In this document: positions 37,825-47,074 of the stretch, piece by piece
How the letters are laid out: the number at the start of each line of letters is the position of its first letter
Numbering within the stretch: position 1 is the stretch's first letter
Assembly: GCA_016795385.1 (NCBI GenBank)
Contig: JAEUHI010000077.1
Coordinates: 186,001-250,000, forward strand
DNA: 64,000 nucleotides
Direction of reading: 5' to 3'
Source: Verrucomicrobiales bacterium
Lineage (GTDB): Bacteria; Verrucomicrobiota; Verrucomicrobiia; Verrucomicrobiales; DEV007
Notes under the pieces: model-generated
Told to the model about the DNA's origin: nothing
Database searches by the model: none
The model's input: the letters and a program-made list of their open reading frames with translations, nothing else
Translations under genes and position numbers: made by a program

Positions 37825-39474
37825 TCACCCCTTGGCCCCGCCGAGCATCTTCTCCGCAAGGGCAAGCGTCTCGGGGCCGACACCTCCGAGCATACGGGCG
37901 AGCTCGTTGACGCGGGCCTTGCCGGAGACGGCTTCGAGACGGGAATTCGTGGTGTCGTTCTCGACCTCTTTCGTCACGAGGAAATGGCGGTGGGCGAGGG
38001 CCGCGACCTGGGGCATGTGGGTGATCGCGACGACCTGATGACGATCGCCGAGGAAAGCCATCTTGCGGCCGACGGCTCCGGCGATCTCGCCGCCGACGTT
38101 GGCATCGATCTCGTCGAAGACCATCAGGGGGATGCGGTCCTGGTCGGCGAGGGCGCTCTTCACCGCGAGCATGACGCGGGACATTTCCCCGCTCGAGGCG
38201 ATGACCCGGAGGGGCTTGAGCGGCTCGCCGGGATTGGGGCCGAAGAGAAAATCGATCGCCTCGAGGCCACGCGGTCCGGGCTCGGCGAGCGTTTCGACCG
38301 CGATCTCGAAGCTGGAGCGATGGAAGCCCAGGTCCTTGAGATGTGAGGCGATTTCCTTGGCAAGGGCGGGCGCGGCCTTGGCTCGTTTCGCGGAGAGCGT
38401 CTTGCCCGCTTTGGCGACGGCGTTCGCCGCGCTCTCGACGGCGGCGGATAGCCTCAGCAACTCGGCCTCCCGTCCGTCCACGGTGGCGAGACGGCGGCGG
38501 GCCCGGGCTTCGTAGGCGAGCACTTCCTCGACGCTTTGGCCGTACTTGCGCTTCAGCAATTCGATTTCGTCGATGCGTCGCTCGATGCGCGCGGCTTCAG
38601 CGGGATCGATTTCGAGATCTTCGGAATACTCGCGCAGACTGCTTTCAAGTTCCTCGATTTCGACGCGGGCCGATTCAAAGCCGGCGAGGCGCTCGGTCAC
38701 CGAGGGGTCGAAGCGTTCCAGTTCGCGCAGGCAGCGCTGGGCATTGCCGAGATTCGCCGAAGCGGCACTGAGGAGATCGACGGCTTGGTTCGCGTTTTCG
38801 ACAAGGCGAGATCCGTTCTGCGACTGTCGGTAGCGTTGCTCCAGCTCCCCCACTTCCGCCGGATCGAGCTCGGCCGCGGCGATTTCCTCGACCTGGAAAC
38901 GGAGCAGTTCGATCTCCTGATCGCTGACGAGGCGCTGGTTGCGGAAGTCGTCGAACTCGTGCTTCGCCGCGGTCCAGGTCTCATAGGCGGTGCGGTAAGC
39001 GCGGCGCTCGGTCGTGGCGTGGGCGTAGGCATCGAGCATGGCGAGTTGCCGATCCTGCGAGAGGAGCGATTGATGCTCGTGCGGGCCATGAAGGTCGACG
39101 AGCAATCCGCCGAGGGATTTCAAGAGCGAGAGCGTGCAGGGCGAGCAGTTCACGAATTGTTTGTTGCCCGTGCCGAAGACGCGTTTCACCACCAGCGAAT
39201 TGCCTTCGCAGGGCTCGAGGCCGCCGCTTTCGAGGAGGGCGTTGACGAGGTCGAGATTCGAATCGAGCTCGAAGACCGCCTCGACGGAGCAGAGCGATTC
39301 GCCCGTGCGGATGAGATCGTGGTTCGCGCGCTCGCCGAGGATCAGCTTCAGCGCGCCGACGATCATGGACTTGCCGGCACCCGTCTGGCCGGTGACCCCG
39401 ATGAGGCCCGAGCCGAGCTCCCAGGTGAGGTCGTCGACGAGGGCGAGATTCTTGATTTTTAAAACCGAGAGCAT
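37825..39474 (-). CDS. recN: DNA repair protein RecN
   Basis: A 549-residue SMC-like ATPase for double-strand-break repair. Walker A is GVTGQTGAGKSMIVGAL near residue 30. The signature is ASSGEMSRVMLAVK, and Walker B is PLMVFDEIDANVGGE. A coiled-coil middle separates the two halves (IEELESSLREYSEDLEIDPAEA and neighbours). The frame extends far upstream over other genes, but the family start MLSVLKIKNLALVDDLTW is at 39474. It is divergent from the MBL hydrolase gene. Confidence 0.95.
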   Translation of the reverse strand: MLSVLKIKNLALVDDLTWELGSGLIGVTGQTGAGKSMIVGALKLILGERANHDLIRTGESLCSVEAVFELDSNLDLVNALLESGGLEPCEGNSLVVKRVFGTGNKQFVNCSPCTLSLLKSLGGLLVDLHGPHEHQSLLSQDRQLAMLDAYAHATTERRAYRTAYETWTAAKHEFDDFRNQRLVSDQEIELLRFQVEEIAAAELDPAEVGELEQRYRQSQNGSRLVENANQAVDLLSAASANLGNAQRCLRELERFDPSVTERLAGFESARVEIEELESSLREYSEDLEIDPAEAARIERRIDEIELLKRKYGQSVEEVLAYEARARRRLATVDGREAELLRLSAAVESAANAVAKAGKTLSAKRAKAAPALAKEIASHLKDLGFHRSSFEIAVETLAEPGPRGLEAIDFLFGPNPGEPLKPLRVIASSGEMSRVMLAVKSALADQDRIPLMVFDEIDANVGGEIAGAVGRKMAFLGDRHQVVAITHMPQVAALAHRHFLVTKEVENDTTNSRLEAVSGKARVNELARMLGGVGPETLALAEKMLGGAKG

Positions 39475-39522
39475 TGCGCGGGGGGAGCGGCGGCAGTATG
39501 GAACAGACCGCCCCGGCATGCA

Positions 39523-40314
39523 ATGGAGACCCGCGTGGAAATCACCTTCCTCGGCACCGGCACCTCGATCGGGGTGCCTGTGATCGGCTGCGATTGCGCC
39601 GTCTGCACTTCGGGCGATCCGAAAAACCAGCGGCTCCGCTCCTCCATCCACGTCCGGACCCCGGAGGTCTCGCTGATCGTCGATACCGGCCCCGATTTCC
39701 GCCAGCAGTGCCTCCGCGCCGGCATCCGCGAGCTGGATGCCGTGCTTTTCACCCATGCCCACAGTGATCACATCATGGGATTCGACGACCTGCGGCGCTT
39801 CACCGTGCACGAGGAAGAGGAAATCGAGATCCACGCCACGCAGGAGTGCCTCGAGCGGCTCCACGCGGCCTTTACCTATGTCTTCGACGGGGAGAACCGC
39901 TACCGGGGCTACCTGAAGGCCGCCTCGAATGTGATCCGCGGTCCGTTCCGCGTGGGCGATCTCGAGGTGACCCCTCTTCCCGTCACGCATGGGAAGGTGG
40001 AGACGATCGGTTTTCTTTTTTCCCGCGGGGGTGAGCGCCTTTTTGCCTACATCCCCGATGCGAAGGAATTGCACGAGGAAAGCAAGCGTCTCCTCGCCGG
40101 GATCGATCTGCTCATCCTCGACGGTCTCCAGCCCGAGCCGCATTGGACCCACCTCTCCACGGGCGAGGCCGTCGCGGTCGCGCGGGAGCTGGGCGCGGGG
40201 ACGACCTGGCTGACGCATTTCTCCTGTCGCGTCGATTACCGCACCCTCGGCCCGACGCTCCCGCCGAATATCCATCTCGCCTGGGACGGCTTGCGATTGA
40301 CTTGTGGCACCTGA
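39523..40314 (+). CDS. PhnP-like MBL-fold metallohydrolase
   Basis: A 263-residue cytoplasmic hydrolase. ITFLGTGTSIGVPVIGCDCAVC holds the Cys cluster seen in PhnP-type proteins. The zinc motif is FTHAHSDHIMGFDDLRR, with further ligands in TPLPVTHGKVETIGF and LDGLQPEPHWTHLS. PhnP is a cyclic-phosphate phosphodiesterase; the broader family includes nucleases and lipoate-linked enzymes. No phn genes are nearby, so the specific reaction is open. Confidence 0.85.
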   Translation: METRVEITFLGTGTSIGVPVIGCDCAVCTSGDPKNQRLRSSIHVRTPEVSLIVDTGPDFRQQCLRAGIRELDAVLFTHAHSDHIMGFDDLRRFTVHEEEEIEIHATQECLERLHAAFTYVFDGENRYRGYLKAASNVIRGPFRVGDLEVTPLPVTHGKVETIGFLFSRGGERLFAYIPDAKELHEESKRLLAGIDLLILDGLQPEPHWTHLSTGEAVAVARELGAGTTWLTHFSCRVDYRTLGPTLPPNIHLAWDGLRLTCGT

Positions 40315-40335
40315 TTCTGCTTTCCTCATCCCGCC

Positions 40336-40704
40336 ATGCAGACTCCCGAATCCGGCCCGCTCCTCGTCCGACACGAAGGTCACACGCCGCGCGAGCGCAG
40401 TGCCTGCGGCTGGCGCGACCGTCTCATCAGTCATGAAGATGAGCCGCTCGCTCCCGCAGCCTGGGCTCATGCCGTCGACATCGACGGGGCGAAGCTGCAT
40501 TACCACAAACGCTCCACCGAGCTCTACTACGTGCTCGAGGGTGAGGGCTGCGTCGTCCTGGATGGAGTGGAACAGGCGGTGACGAAAGGTTCCCTCGTCC
40601 ACATTCCGCCCGGCGTCGTCCACGGTGCCCGTGGGCGGATGCGCGTCCTCGTCGTGGGCATCCCCGACATTGCGGACGACGACTACTTTCCTGTGGAGGA
40701 GTGA
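40336..40704 (+). CDS. Small cupin-domain protein
   Basis: A 122-residue single-domain cupin. Motif 1 is HYHKRSTELYYVLEGEG with the usual two His and Glu, and motif 2 is HIPPGVVHGARG. The protein starts 21 bases after the MBL gene and may be in the same operon. Cupins of this size bind a metal and act as isomerases, dioxygenases or sensors; nothing here points to one. Confidence 0.8.
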   Translation: MQTPESGPLLVRHEGHTPRERSACGWRDRLISHEDEPLAPAAWAHAVDIDGAKLHYHKRSTELYYVLEGEGCVVLDGVEQAVTKGSLVHIPPGVVHGARGRMRVLVVGIPDIADDDYFPVEE

Positions 40705-40834
40705 TCGGGCCCTCCCCGACGGAAGCCGACAAGCAAGCCGGCAAATGTGGCAAAGGATTTTCAGGCGCGGATCTTGCTCTTGTCGCAGATTCCGGTCATC
40801 CTCCGCACACGGAATCCACCATCGCTCTCGATCC

Positions 40835-41548
40835 ATGAGGCATCCCGACCACCATCCTCCGACGACCATCGCGAGAGGGCGGGGCTTTTCCTTGATCGAA
40901 CTGCTCGCCGTGGCCAGCATCGTCTCGCTGCTGCTCGTGATCGCGGCACCTTCCTTCGTTTCGTTGAATCCGTCGCGGAAAACCGGCATCCATGAGCTCG
41001 CCGGATTTCTCGAGAACGCCCGGGCCGAGGCGATCGCACGACGGGCCCCCCGCGTCGTCGCGTTCGCCGACGAGACGTTTCCCAGTGACACGGGTGCCCT
41101 GCGGGCCTACGCCCTCTTCGAGATCGAGGAACCGGAAAGCGATGGAGTGCCGCCCCGTTTCCGGAGGCTCTCACCCTGGCGTCAGTTGCCGGAAGGCATC
41201 GTCTTCGCCCGCAGCGGGAGTTTTGAAGTCGCCGAGGGCGAAGCTTTCCGCACCCTGCACGACCTCGCGGAGAAAGCCTCATTTCCCGTGCCCGGCCCCG
41301 GCGGCGCTGAGAATGCCACCGCGAAGTTGCCGCATTTGATTTTCGGACCCGACGGCGGCGTCCGGTCACCGCGTTTTCACCAAGCGGATGCCCTGCATCT
41401 CGGTCTCGTCGAAGGGTTTTTCGATCCCTCCACCACCCGGGTCGTTTACACCGCCAAACGCACCTCCCGCAGCGGACGCGTGCTGCCGAATGGCGAATGT
41501 CTCGAAATCGGTTTCTACACCGGACGGACGCGCCTCCTCACCGATTGA
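40835..41548 (+). CDS. Verru_Chthon cassette protein D-like pseudopilin
   Basis: From ATG 40835 the 237-residue protein has a type IV prepilin leader: a basic N-terminus, then G-FSLIELLAVASIVSLLLV with Glu at position 5 after the cleavage site. The following GspH/FimT-like stretch (LAGFLENARAEAIARRAP) and beta-rich tail match cassette protein D. It is the first of four coupled genes; the next starts in its stop codon (TGATG). It would be processed by a prepilin peptidase and inserted in the inner membrane. The cassette's job is unknown. Confidence 0.78.
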   Translation: MRHPDHHPPTTIARGRGFSLIELLAVASIVSLLLVIAAPSFVSLNPSRKTGIHELAGFLENARAEAIARRAPRVVAFADETFPSDTGALRAYALFEIEEPESDGVPPRFRRLSPWRQLPEGIVFARSGSFEVAEGEAFRTLHDLAEKASFPVPGPGGAENATAKLPHLIFGPDGGVRSPRFHQADALHLGLVEGFFDPSTTRVVYTAKRTSRSGRVLPNGECLEIGFYTGRTRLLTD

Positions 41549-42087
41549 TGAGATCGCACCCACGCCAGTCCCGGAGTCGACGCGCCGCCTTTTCGCTCAC
41601 CGAGGTGACGATGGCCACGGGCATCATCGCGGCTGTCGCCTTGCCCTTGCTCGCGATGTTGGCCGACGCGACCACCTCGCAGGGATCGGCGCGAGATCGT
41701 GGGAGCGCCGCCCACATCGCCCGGGACGTCAACGAGACACTCTTTCCGGTGCCGACAGGAGATTTTGAAATGCGCGTCGGCGACCTGCCTGCGATTTCGA
41801 TCCCAATGCCGCGGGCCGGTGAGACGGTGCGCTACCTGGCTTTCGGTGCCGACGCGCGCCTCCTCGGAGAAGTCGACGCCGATTCCTGGAATCGCGGTGC
41901 CCGGAGTGATGCGGCGGCCTTTCATCTCGTGCGTTTGCGACTCTCCGCCGTGGAGGGAGGAACAGCGGATCTCGGAGGACTCCTTGATTTGGAGTTGACC
42001 GTGACCCAACCGGCCGCGGCCGCGCTCTCCTCACGTTCCCAGGATGTCTTCCGTTCCCGGATCGCGTCACAACCCGCTTCACCATGA
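41548..42087 (+). CDS. Verru_Chthon cassette protein B-like pseudopilin
   Basis: ATG 41548 shares a base with the previous stop. The 179-residue protein has a basic leader and a prepilin helix FSLTEVTMATGIIAAVALPL; Ala-Phe replaces the usual Gly-Phe at the cleavage point, and Glu5 is kept. The middle segment ISIPMPRAGETVRYLAFGADARLLG is typical of cassette protein B as I recall it. It overlaps the next gene by four bases (ATGA). Confidence 0.75.
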   Translation: MRSHPRQSRSRRAAFSLTEVTMATGIIAAVALPLLAMLADATTSQGSARDRGSAAHIARDVNETLFPVPTGDFEMRVGDLPAISIPMPRAGETVRYLAFGADARLLGEVDADSWNRGARSDAAAFHLVRLRLSAVEGGTADLGGLLDLELTVTQPAAAALSSRSQDVFRSRIASQPASP

Positions 42088-43289
42088 TCCCCGGCCGCCA
42101 GTCCGAAGCGCGATCCGAGCAGGGAGTCACCCTGATCGAATTGCTGTCGGCCATGGCCATCCTCTCGATCCTCATCCTCGTCCTTTCGACGATGCTGGAT
42201 GCCTCGCTCCGCGGTTTCCGGAGAGGAGCCGAGACGGTGGAACAACGGGGAGACGCGCGGGTCGCGATCGATTGGATGGAGCGCGATCTCGCTTCGGCGT
42301 TCGCCTCGCGTCCCGCGCCCTTGCCCCGTCTCCCCGAGGACACCAGCGCGGTGCAGCGCGGGTTCTTTGAAGGGCGGCTCTTCTTTCCTTTTGAAATCGA
42401 CCGGCAGACTGGATCCGGCAACGCGACCGAGACCAGCTTTCCGAACGCCGCCCCGGGATTCAGCACGCTCGCCTTCGTCAATCGCGTCACCTCCGGGGAG
42501 AACGATCTCCGGGGTTCCGCCCCCGGTATCGTCGGCTATTATGTCGCCTTCGCACGCCATTCGCCTCTCGCCGACGACGAGGGCGCCGGGATGAAACTGT
42601 TCCGACATCATCGTCCTGGAGGTCATCCCGAAGGCGAGCGATATGCGGACAGTTTCCTCGTGCGCGCCTCGAGGGCGATCAACGACGACGAAAAAGGCTC
42701 CACCCGACCTCTCGACGCTCCCAACACCGCAGCGGTGCGGCGCGGACGATTTGCCAACTCCGCCTTTCCCTTTCTCCTCGCGGGCCGCGAGAAGCGGGAC
42801 GATCCCGGATCGGTACTTCCCGCGGTCGCGCCCTGGCCTTTGCGACCGGTGGTCAGCCGCCTCTCCTCACCGCCGCCGACCTACCAGCCCGACCGCGGCT
42901 CCGCCGCGGATTGGGAAAATCCCGCGTCACCCGTGCACGATTCCGTGTTTCCTGATGAGCCCATCTGCGATCATGTCGTGCGTTTCGAGCTGAGGCCCTC
43001 GCGCCGCGTCGAGCTCCCTTCCGGCAACACCGAGCGCCTCGATGCCGCCGCGTTGAACGCCCATCTCGGTTTCTCCGGCGAGGAATGGCCCGCGCTTGTT
43101 GCTCCTGATGAAATCGAGATCGTCCTCACCGTCATCGACAAGAGCACTGCGCGGCGTTTCACCCGCTATGAGGATTGGCTGATCGATTGGGAGAAGATCC
43201 AAAGTCCCTCCGCGACGACAGACGATCGGGCGATCCTCGCCGCGTCCCGCACCTTTCGTCATCGCTTCGCCGTGCCGGCCCAACCATGA
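42084..43289 (+). CDS. Verru_Chthon cassette protein C-like pseudopilin
   Basis: A 401-residue protein with the prepilin segment QGVTLIELLSAMAILSILIL: cleavage after Gly, Glu5 kept. A long periplasmic part follows (WMERDLASAFASR, FSTLAFVNRVTSG, IVGYYVAFARHSPL). This fits cassette protein C, which resembles GspJ-type minor pseudopilins in its first 100 residues. It is coupled at both ends by four-base overlaps. Confidence 0.78.
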   Translation: MIPGRQSEARSEQGVTLIELLSAMAILSILILVLSTMLDASLRGFRRGAETVEQRGDARVAIDWMERDLASAFASRPAPLPRLPEDTSAVQRGFFEGRLFFPFEIDRQTGSGNATETSFPNAAPGFSTLAFVNRVTSGENDLRGSAPGIVGYYVAFARHSPLADDEGAGMKLFRHHRPGGHPEGERYADSFLVRASRAINDDEKGSTRPLDAPNTAAVRRGRFANSAFPFLLAGREKRDDPGSVLPAVAPWPLRPVVSRLSSPPPTYQPDRGSAADWENPASPVHDSVFPDEPICDHVVRFELRPSRRVELPSGNTERLDAAALNAHLGFSGEEWPALVAPDEIEIVLTVIDKSTARRFTRYEDWLIDWEKIQSPSATTDDRAILAASRTFRHRFAVPAQP

Positions 43290-46200
43290 GAACGTCGCGC
43301 GACAAGTCCGAACGCAATACCCGCGGAGCGGCGCTCGTCCTCACCCTCGTCCTTGTCACCGTCATCGCCCTGATCGTCGTCTCGCTCTTCGCCCTGTCGC
43401 GGCAGGAGAGCTCCCTCAGCAGCGCCGCCGCCTCGAGCGTGCGTGCGGATCTCGGTGAGAAGGCCGCCTTCGCCGAGGCCTCGGCCAGGCTCGCCGCCCT
43501 CACCGCCGACGATGCCTACCTCGTCACGCTGGCCCGCCACGGGTCCGGCGCCGGATCGCGTTATACCTTTGTGACGACCCCCGATGGCGGAGGCATCTCC
43601 CACCGTCCGCTCTTTGCCGGAGGCGAGGAAAAGCGCGTTCCTTTGCCGAATTTCGATGCGACCACGACCGCCAGCCTCGCCGACGCCGCGATCGCCGCAC
43701 CATCCGTCACCTTCGTCGGCGAGACGCGCACCGACGCCATCCACCTGCCGAGACTCACCGGCCTGCATGCCTCGGGCGAATCCTACGAAGAGCACTCCCT
43801 TCCCGAACTCGGCTTTGTCGAGCTGCCGGCCGATCCCTCGTCACCTTGGCGCACCCGCTACACCTATTGGATCGAGGATCTCGAAGGGTATCCCAATCTC
43901 GACCTCGTCGGCGCGCGAGCCGGCCCCTACCCCGAGGCCGCGATCCGCCCAGGATACGCGGCACACGATCAGCGCGCCTTGTCATCAGCGACCCTGTTTC
44001 GACTCGGAGATGCCTCCGGGACCCCCTATCACTTTCCTATCGCCCATCGTGGTCAAAGCTATGTCGATCAAGTCGCTCCCGGCCTTTCTCCCAGAGAGAT
44101 CGTGCTGCACACCTGGCCGATTTCCGGGGGAGTCCATCCCTATCGCGACGTCTCGCTCCCGAAGTATCCCGTGCTCGATGACCCCGATCGCGAGCCCGAC
44201 CGATTCGTCGAGGGGATGAAACCGTATCGCACCGTGCCCCTCATTCCGTTCGGTCATGGTTACGTCGATCAGGGAAAACCCCGCTTCAATCTGAACACCC
44301 TCGTCGCCAACCGCGACATCGGCATCGCCGACATCGTCGAGCGCAACCTGCCCGCGTTCAAAGAGCGCCGGGGCGGCTTCCCCTCCGACGAGGATTACGT
44401 CGCCACCCTCGCCGCCAATGCGATCGATTATGCCGACGAAGACAGCCGCCCGTCCCTGCCCGCGAACACCGTGAATGCCGGCGCACGGACCTTCCGCGGC
44501 GTCGATGCCTACTGCCCGGTGAATGAGTTCTTTCTGAAATTCACCTACGTCGGATACGAAAGGGCCGGTGCGAACGACCTCATCGTCTTCGAGGCGATCC
44601 CCTATGCCGAATTCTGGAATCCCTCGAATCGTGAAGCGAAGATGGAGGCCGTCCGCCTGCGTTTCCGCTTTCTCGAACGCATCCGCTTCCGGTCCAACTC
44701 CAAGATCCACGAAATCCTCGAGAGCCATCGTGTCCTCGACGAGGCCTTTCCCGACAGCGGTGGACTCACCGTCACCGTGCCGCCGAATCATTATGAGGTC
44801 GTCGCCTTCGGCCGGATTCGATGGAAAGTGCCCGTGGCCCGACCGCCCCTCGTCGCTTTTCCCATCGTGCAGGATCTACGGGGGATCGGCAATGTGATGG
44901 TGCGCGCACATTACGAGTTGTATCTGGGAAATGATCGCATCGACCAATGCGGACGACCCGAATCCGGCGAGGATCCACAAAATCCCCGATACGGTTTCTT
45001 CTTCCCGCGGCACGAGCCTGTCCTCACCGGCGGTGAATCCATCATGCGGCTCGCTACTGCCTCGCTGGCGGGGAAGAGTTACGGCTTCAATGCTGGCTTT
45101 GGTGCCCATCTCGGCGATCCTTGGATGCCTTGGTATTCGCGATCCACCTTCGAAGAGGCCCAGTATCGGCTCAAAGCTTCACCCGGTTTTCGCAACCTCG
45201 ATCACGACAAGGTCACCAGCGCCGAGCCCGACCGATTCAAAGACCAGATGCGGGTTCGTGACTGGCCCGACCGGGGATATGATGCTCCGGCGAGCACTTC
45301 CCCTGCACCGACCACCGACACCCAGATGCCCGACCTCTACAACGGGCCCGAGACGACCGAGGAAAAGTCCTTCGCCCCGTGGCGCGTCTCCAATCAACGT
45401 CGTTACTTCTCCGTGACCGAATTGGGAAATCTCCACGACCCCGTCATGTGGGTTCCCGGGCCAGCCACGGGCGCGGACAGCATCATCACCAAACAGGCCA
45501 CGCAGCGCTACGATCTCCTGCGCGAAAACTCGCTGAAAAGCCTGACTGCCGACGCCGTCCCTGGTGCTGCCTGGGGCGGCGGCAACACCCTGCGCATCGG
45601 GCGGCCCGAACACAAACGCTTCGACCAGCCCGGGATGCGCGCTTCTCAATGGCTCGATCTTTTTCACGCCGGCACGAACGGCACGAATCTCGGTCCCGAC
45701 CCGGCGAGCCCGCTCGATCCCGCAGCCCTCTACCGCCACCACGATCCGCGCGATCACCAGCCTCCGCCCACCGCACCCGACCCTGTTGCATCGCAGACCG
45801 AACCCTCTTCGCTGCTCTACGATTCCGACCTGAATGCCCAAGGACGCTACGCCCTCATCCACGGCCACCTCAATCTCAACACCGCTCCGACCCGTTTCGA
45901 GATCGAGACGCTCCTGCGCGGTCCCTTCGTTTCGTGCGATCTCCGGCTTCAGACGGATCACTTCAAAACACCGATCTATGTCCGCGAGGGCGAGGATGGC
46001 ATTTTGAGGAGTGGTCTTCGTGAAGAATCGATCCCCCTCATCGCCGAGGGATTGATGCGCGCCCGACCCTTCTACAGCCCGTCCCATCTCGCCCGCGTCC
46101 TCTCCGAGCTGATCGATCGACACGACGCGTTGCCCGATCATCACAACGATGCCGAGGCCGAGGAGACGTTCGCCCGCCTCTTCAACACCACCACCATCTC

Positions 46201-46372
46201 CAGCCGACATTTCCGCATCCACACCGCCGCGGAGGTCTATCATGCCGGGAGCGGCGAGATCGTCGGGCGCTCCGGAGCGGTCCGCGAAGTCTTCCTGCGG
46301 TCCGAACGCGACTCCGATGGAAAGATCGTGCGGAGCACTCCCGAGATCCTTTCCACCCGCCTGCTCGATTGA
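43286..46372 (+). CDS. Verru_Chthon cassette protein A-like giant pilin-assembly protein
   Basis: ATG 43286 overlaps the previous stop. The 1028-residue protein opens with a PilX/GspK-like segment (RGAALVLTLVLVTVIALIVVS). The large outside domain has a repeated pattern of loop-rich beta segments (YTYWIEDLEGYPNLDLVGA, FIPFGHGYVDQ-like blocks, RFNLNTLVANRDIG, GHLNLNTAPTRFEIETLL). The NLNTL/NLNTA elements match GspK-like proteins, which cap pseudopilus tips. This suits cassette protein A. No separate ATPase, platform protein or secretin genes are in the window. Confidence 0.8.
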   Translation: MRTSRDKSERNTRGAALVLTLVLVTVIALIVVSLFALSRQESSLSSAAASSVRADLGEKAAFAEASARLAALTADDAYLVTLARHGSGAGSRYTFVTTPDGGGISHRPLFAGGEEKRVPLPNFDATTTASLADAAIAAPSVTFVGETRTDAIHLPRLTGLHASGESYEEHSLPELGFVELPADPSSPWRTRYTYWIEDLEGYPNLDLVGARAGPYPEAAIRPGYAAHDQRALSSATLFRLGDASGTPYHFPIAHRGQSYVDQVAPGLSPREIVLHTWPISGGVHPYRDVSLPKYPVLDDPDREPDRFVEGMKPYRTVPLIPFGHGYVDQGKPRFNLNTLVANRDIGIADIVERNLPAFKERRGGFPSDEDYVATLAANAIDYADEDSRPSLPANTVNAGARTFRGVDAYCPVNEFFLKFTYVGYERAGANDLIVFEAIPYAEFWNPSNREAKMEAVRLRFRFLERIRFRSNSKIHEILESHRVLDEAFPDSGGLTVTVPPNHYEVVAFGRIRWKVPVARPPLVAFPIVQDLRGIGNVMVRAHYELYLGNDRIDQCGRPESGEDPQNPRYGFFFPRHEPVLTGGESIMRLATASLAGKSYGFNAGFGAHLGDPWMPWYSRSTFEEAQYRLKASPGFRNLDHDKVTSAEPDRFKDQMRVRDWPDRGYDAPASTSPAPTTDTQMPDLYNGPETTEEKSFAPWRVSNQRRYFSVTELGNLHDPVMWVPGPATGADSIITKQATQRYDLLRENSLKSLTADAVPGAAWGGGNTLRIGRPEHKRFDQPGMRASQWLDLFHAGTNGTNLGPDPASPLDPAALYRHHDPRDHQPPPTAPDPVASQTEPSSLLYDSDLNAQGRYALIHGHLNLNTAPTRFEIETLLRGPFVSCDLRLQTDHFKTPIYVREGEDGILRSGLREESIPLIAEGLMRARPFYSPSHLARVLSELIDRHDALPDHHNDAEAEETFARLFNTTTISSRHFRIHTAAEVYHAGSGEIVGRSGAVREVFLRSERDSDGKIVRSTPEILSTRLLD

Positions 46373-47070
46373 TGAAAGCCTTGCCTCTCCTCCTCTTTCT
46401 TTTCATCCTCACAAAACCACCTTTCCTGCGGGCGCAGGAAGGCGCTCCCGAGGCCGCATTCTTGAACGTGGTCAATCTCATCGCCCTGCGCGAGCCCACC
46501 ACGATCCGCCTCGGTGACTTCGCGCTCAACGACGGTGAACCGCTCAACACCGGAGCGACCTCCGGTCTCCTCGCGATCGTCCCGGGGAATCACGCGCTCG
46601 TGGTCGCCAATCCCGGAGCGAAGCCTGAAGAGGTCTCCCTGACCCTGCCTCTCGATGCCGGGAAAACCGTTGCCGTGATCTGTTACGACGAGGTCAAGGA
46701 ATACGGCGACGGCCGGCGTGAGCCAAAGCTCCGCTGCACCGTCCTCGTCGAGGGCGAGAAGGCCGGAGCCCGGCTCAGTCTCGTCTCTCTCTTGAAAGAA
46801 CCGCTCGTGGGCGTCTCCCTTTCCGACCAGGATATCACGCTCACCGCCCGACAAGCCCATCAGGCTGCGGTGAAAACCGGTGATGCCATCCGTGTGGTGC
46901 ATCGCGGACGCACCCTTGCGGAATTTGAGATCGCGAAGCCGATCCACTACCTCGGCTTCCTCTTCGAAAATCCCGAGACCGGCGAGGTCGATTTTTCCCT
47001 CATCCAAAACGAGAAGCTCGAGTATCAGCCGCCGCTTGAGAGCGAGGAGGAGAGCGACGCGGAGGATTGA
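46372..47070 (+). CDS. Secreted accessory protein of the pseudopilin cassette
   Basis: ATG 46372 shares the last base of the cassette protein A stop codon. The 232-residue protein has a signal peptide (LPLLLFLFILTKPPFLRAQ) and a beta-rich body: NVVNLIALREPTTIRLGDFAL, GLLAIVPGNHALVVANPGAK, then an acidic tail. The body recalls DUF4397-like Ig domains in exported proteins. It is translationally coupled to the cassette, so a joint function is likely, but I do not recognise it as a named cassette member. Confidence 0.65.
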   Translation: MKALPLLLFLFILTKPPFLRAQEGAPEAAFLNVVNLIALREPTTIRLGDFALNDGEPLNTGATSGLLAIVPGNHALVVANPGAKPEEVSLTLPLDAGKTVAVICYDEVKEYGDGRREPKLRCTVLVEGEKAGARLSLVSLLKEPLVGVSLSDQDITLTARQAHQAAVKTGDAIRVVHRGRTLAEFEIAKPIHYLGFLFENPETGEVDFSLIQNEKLEYQPPLESEEESDAED

Positions 47071-47074
47071 AGGA

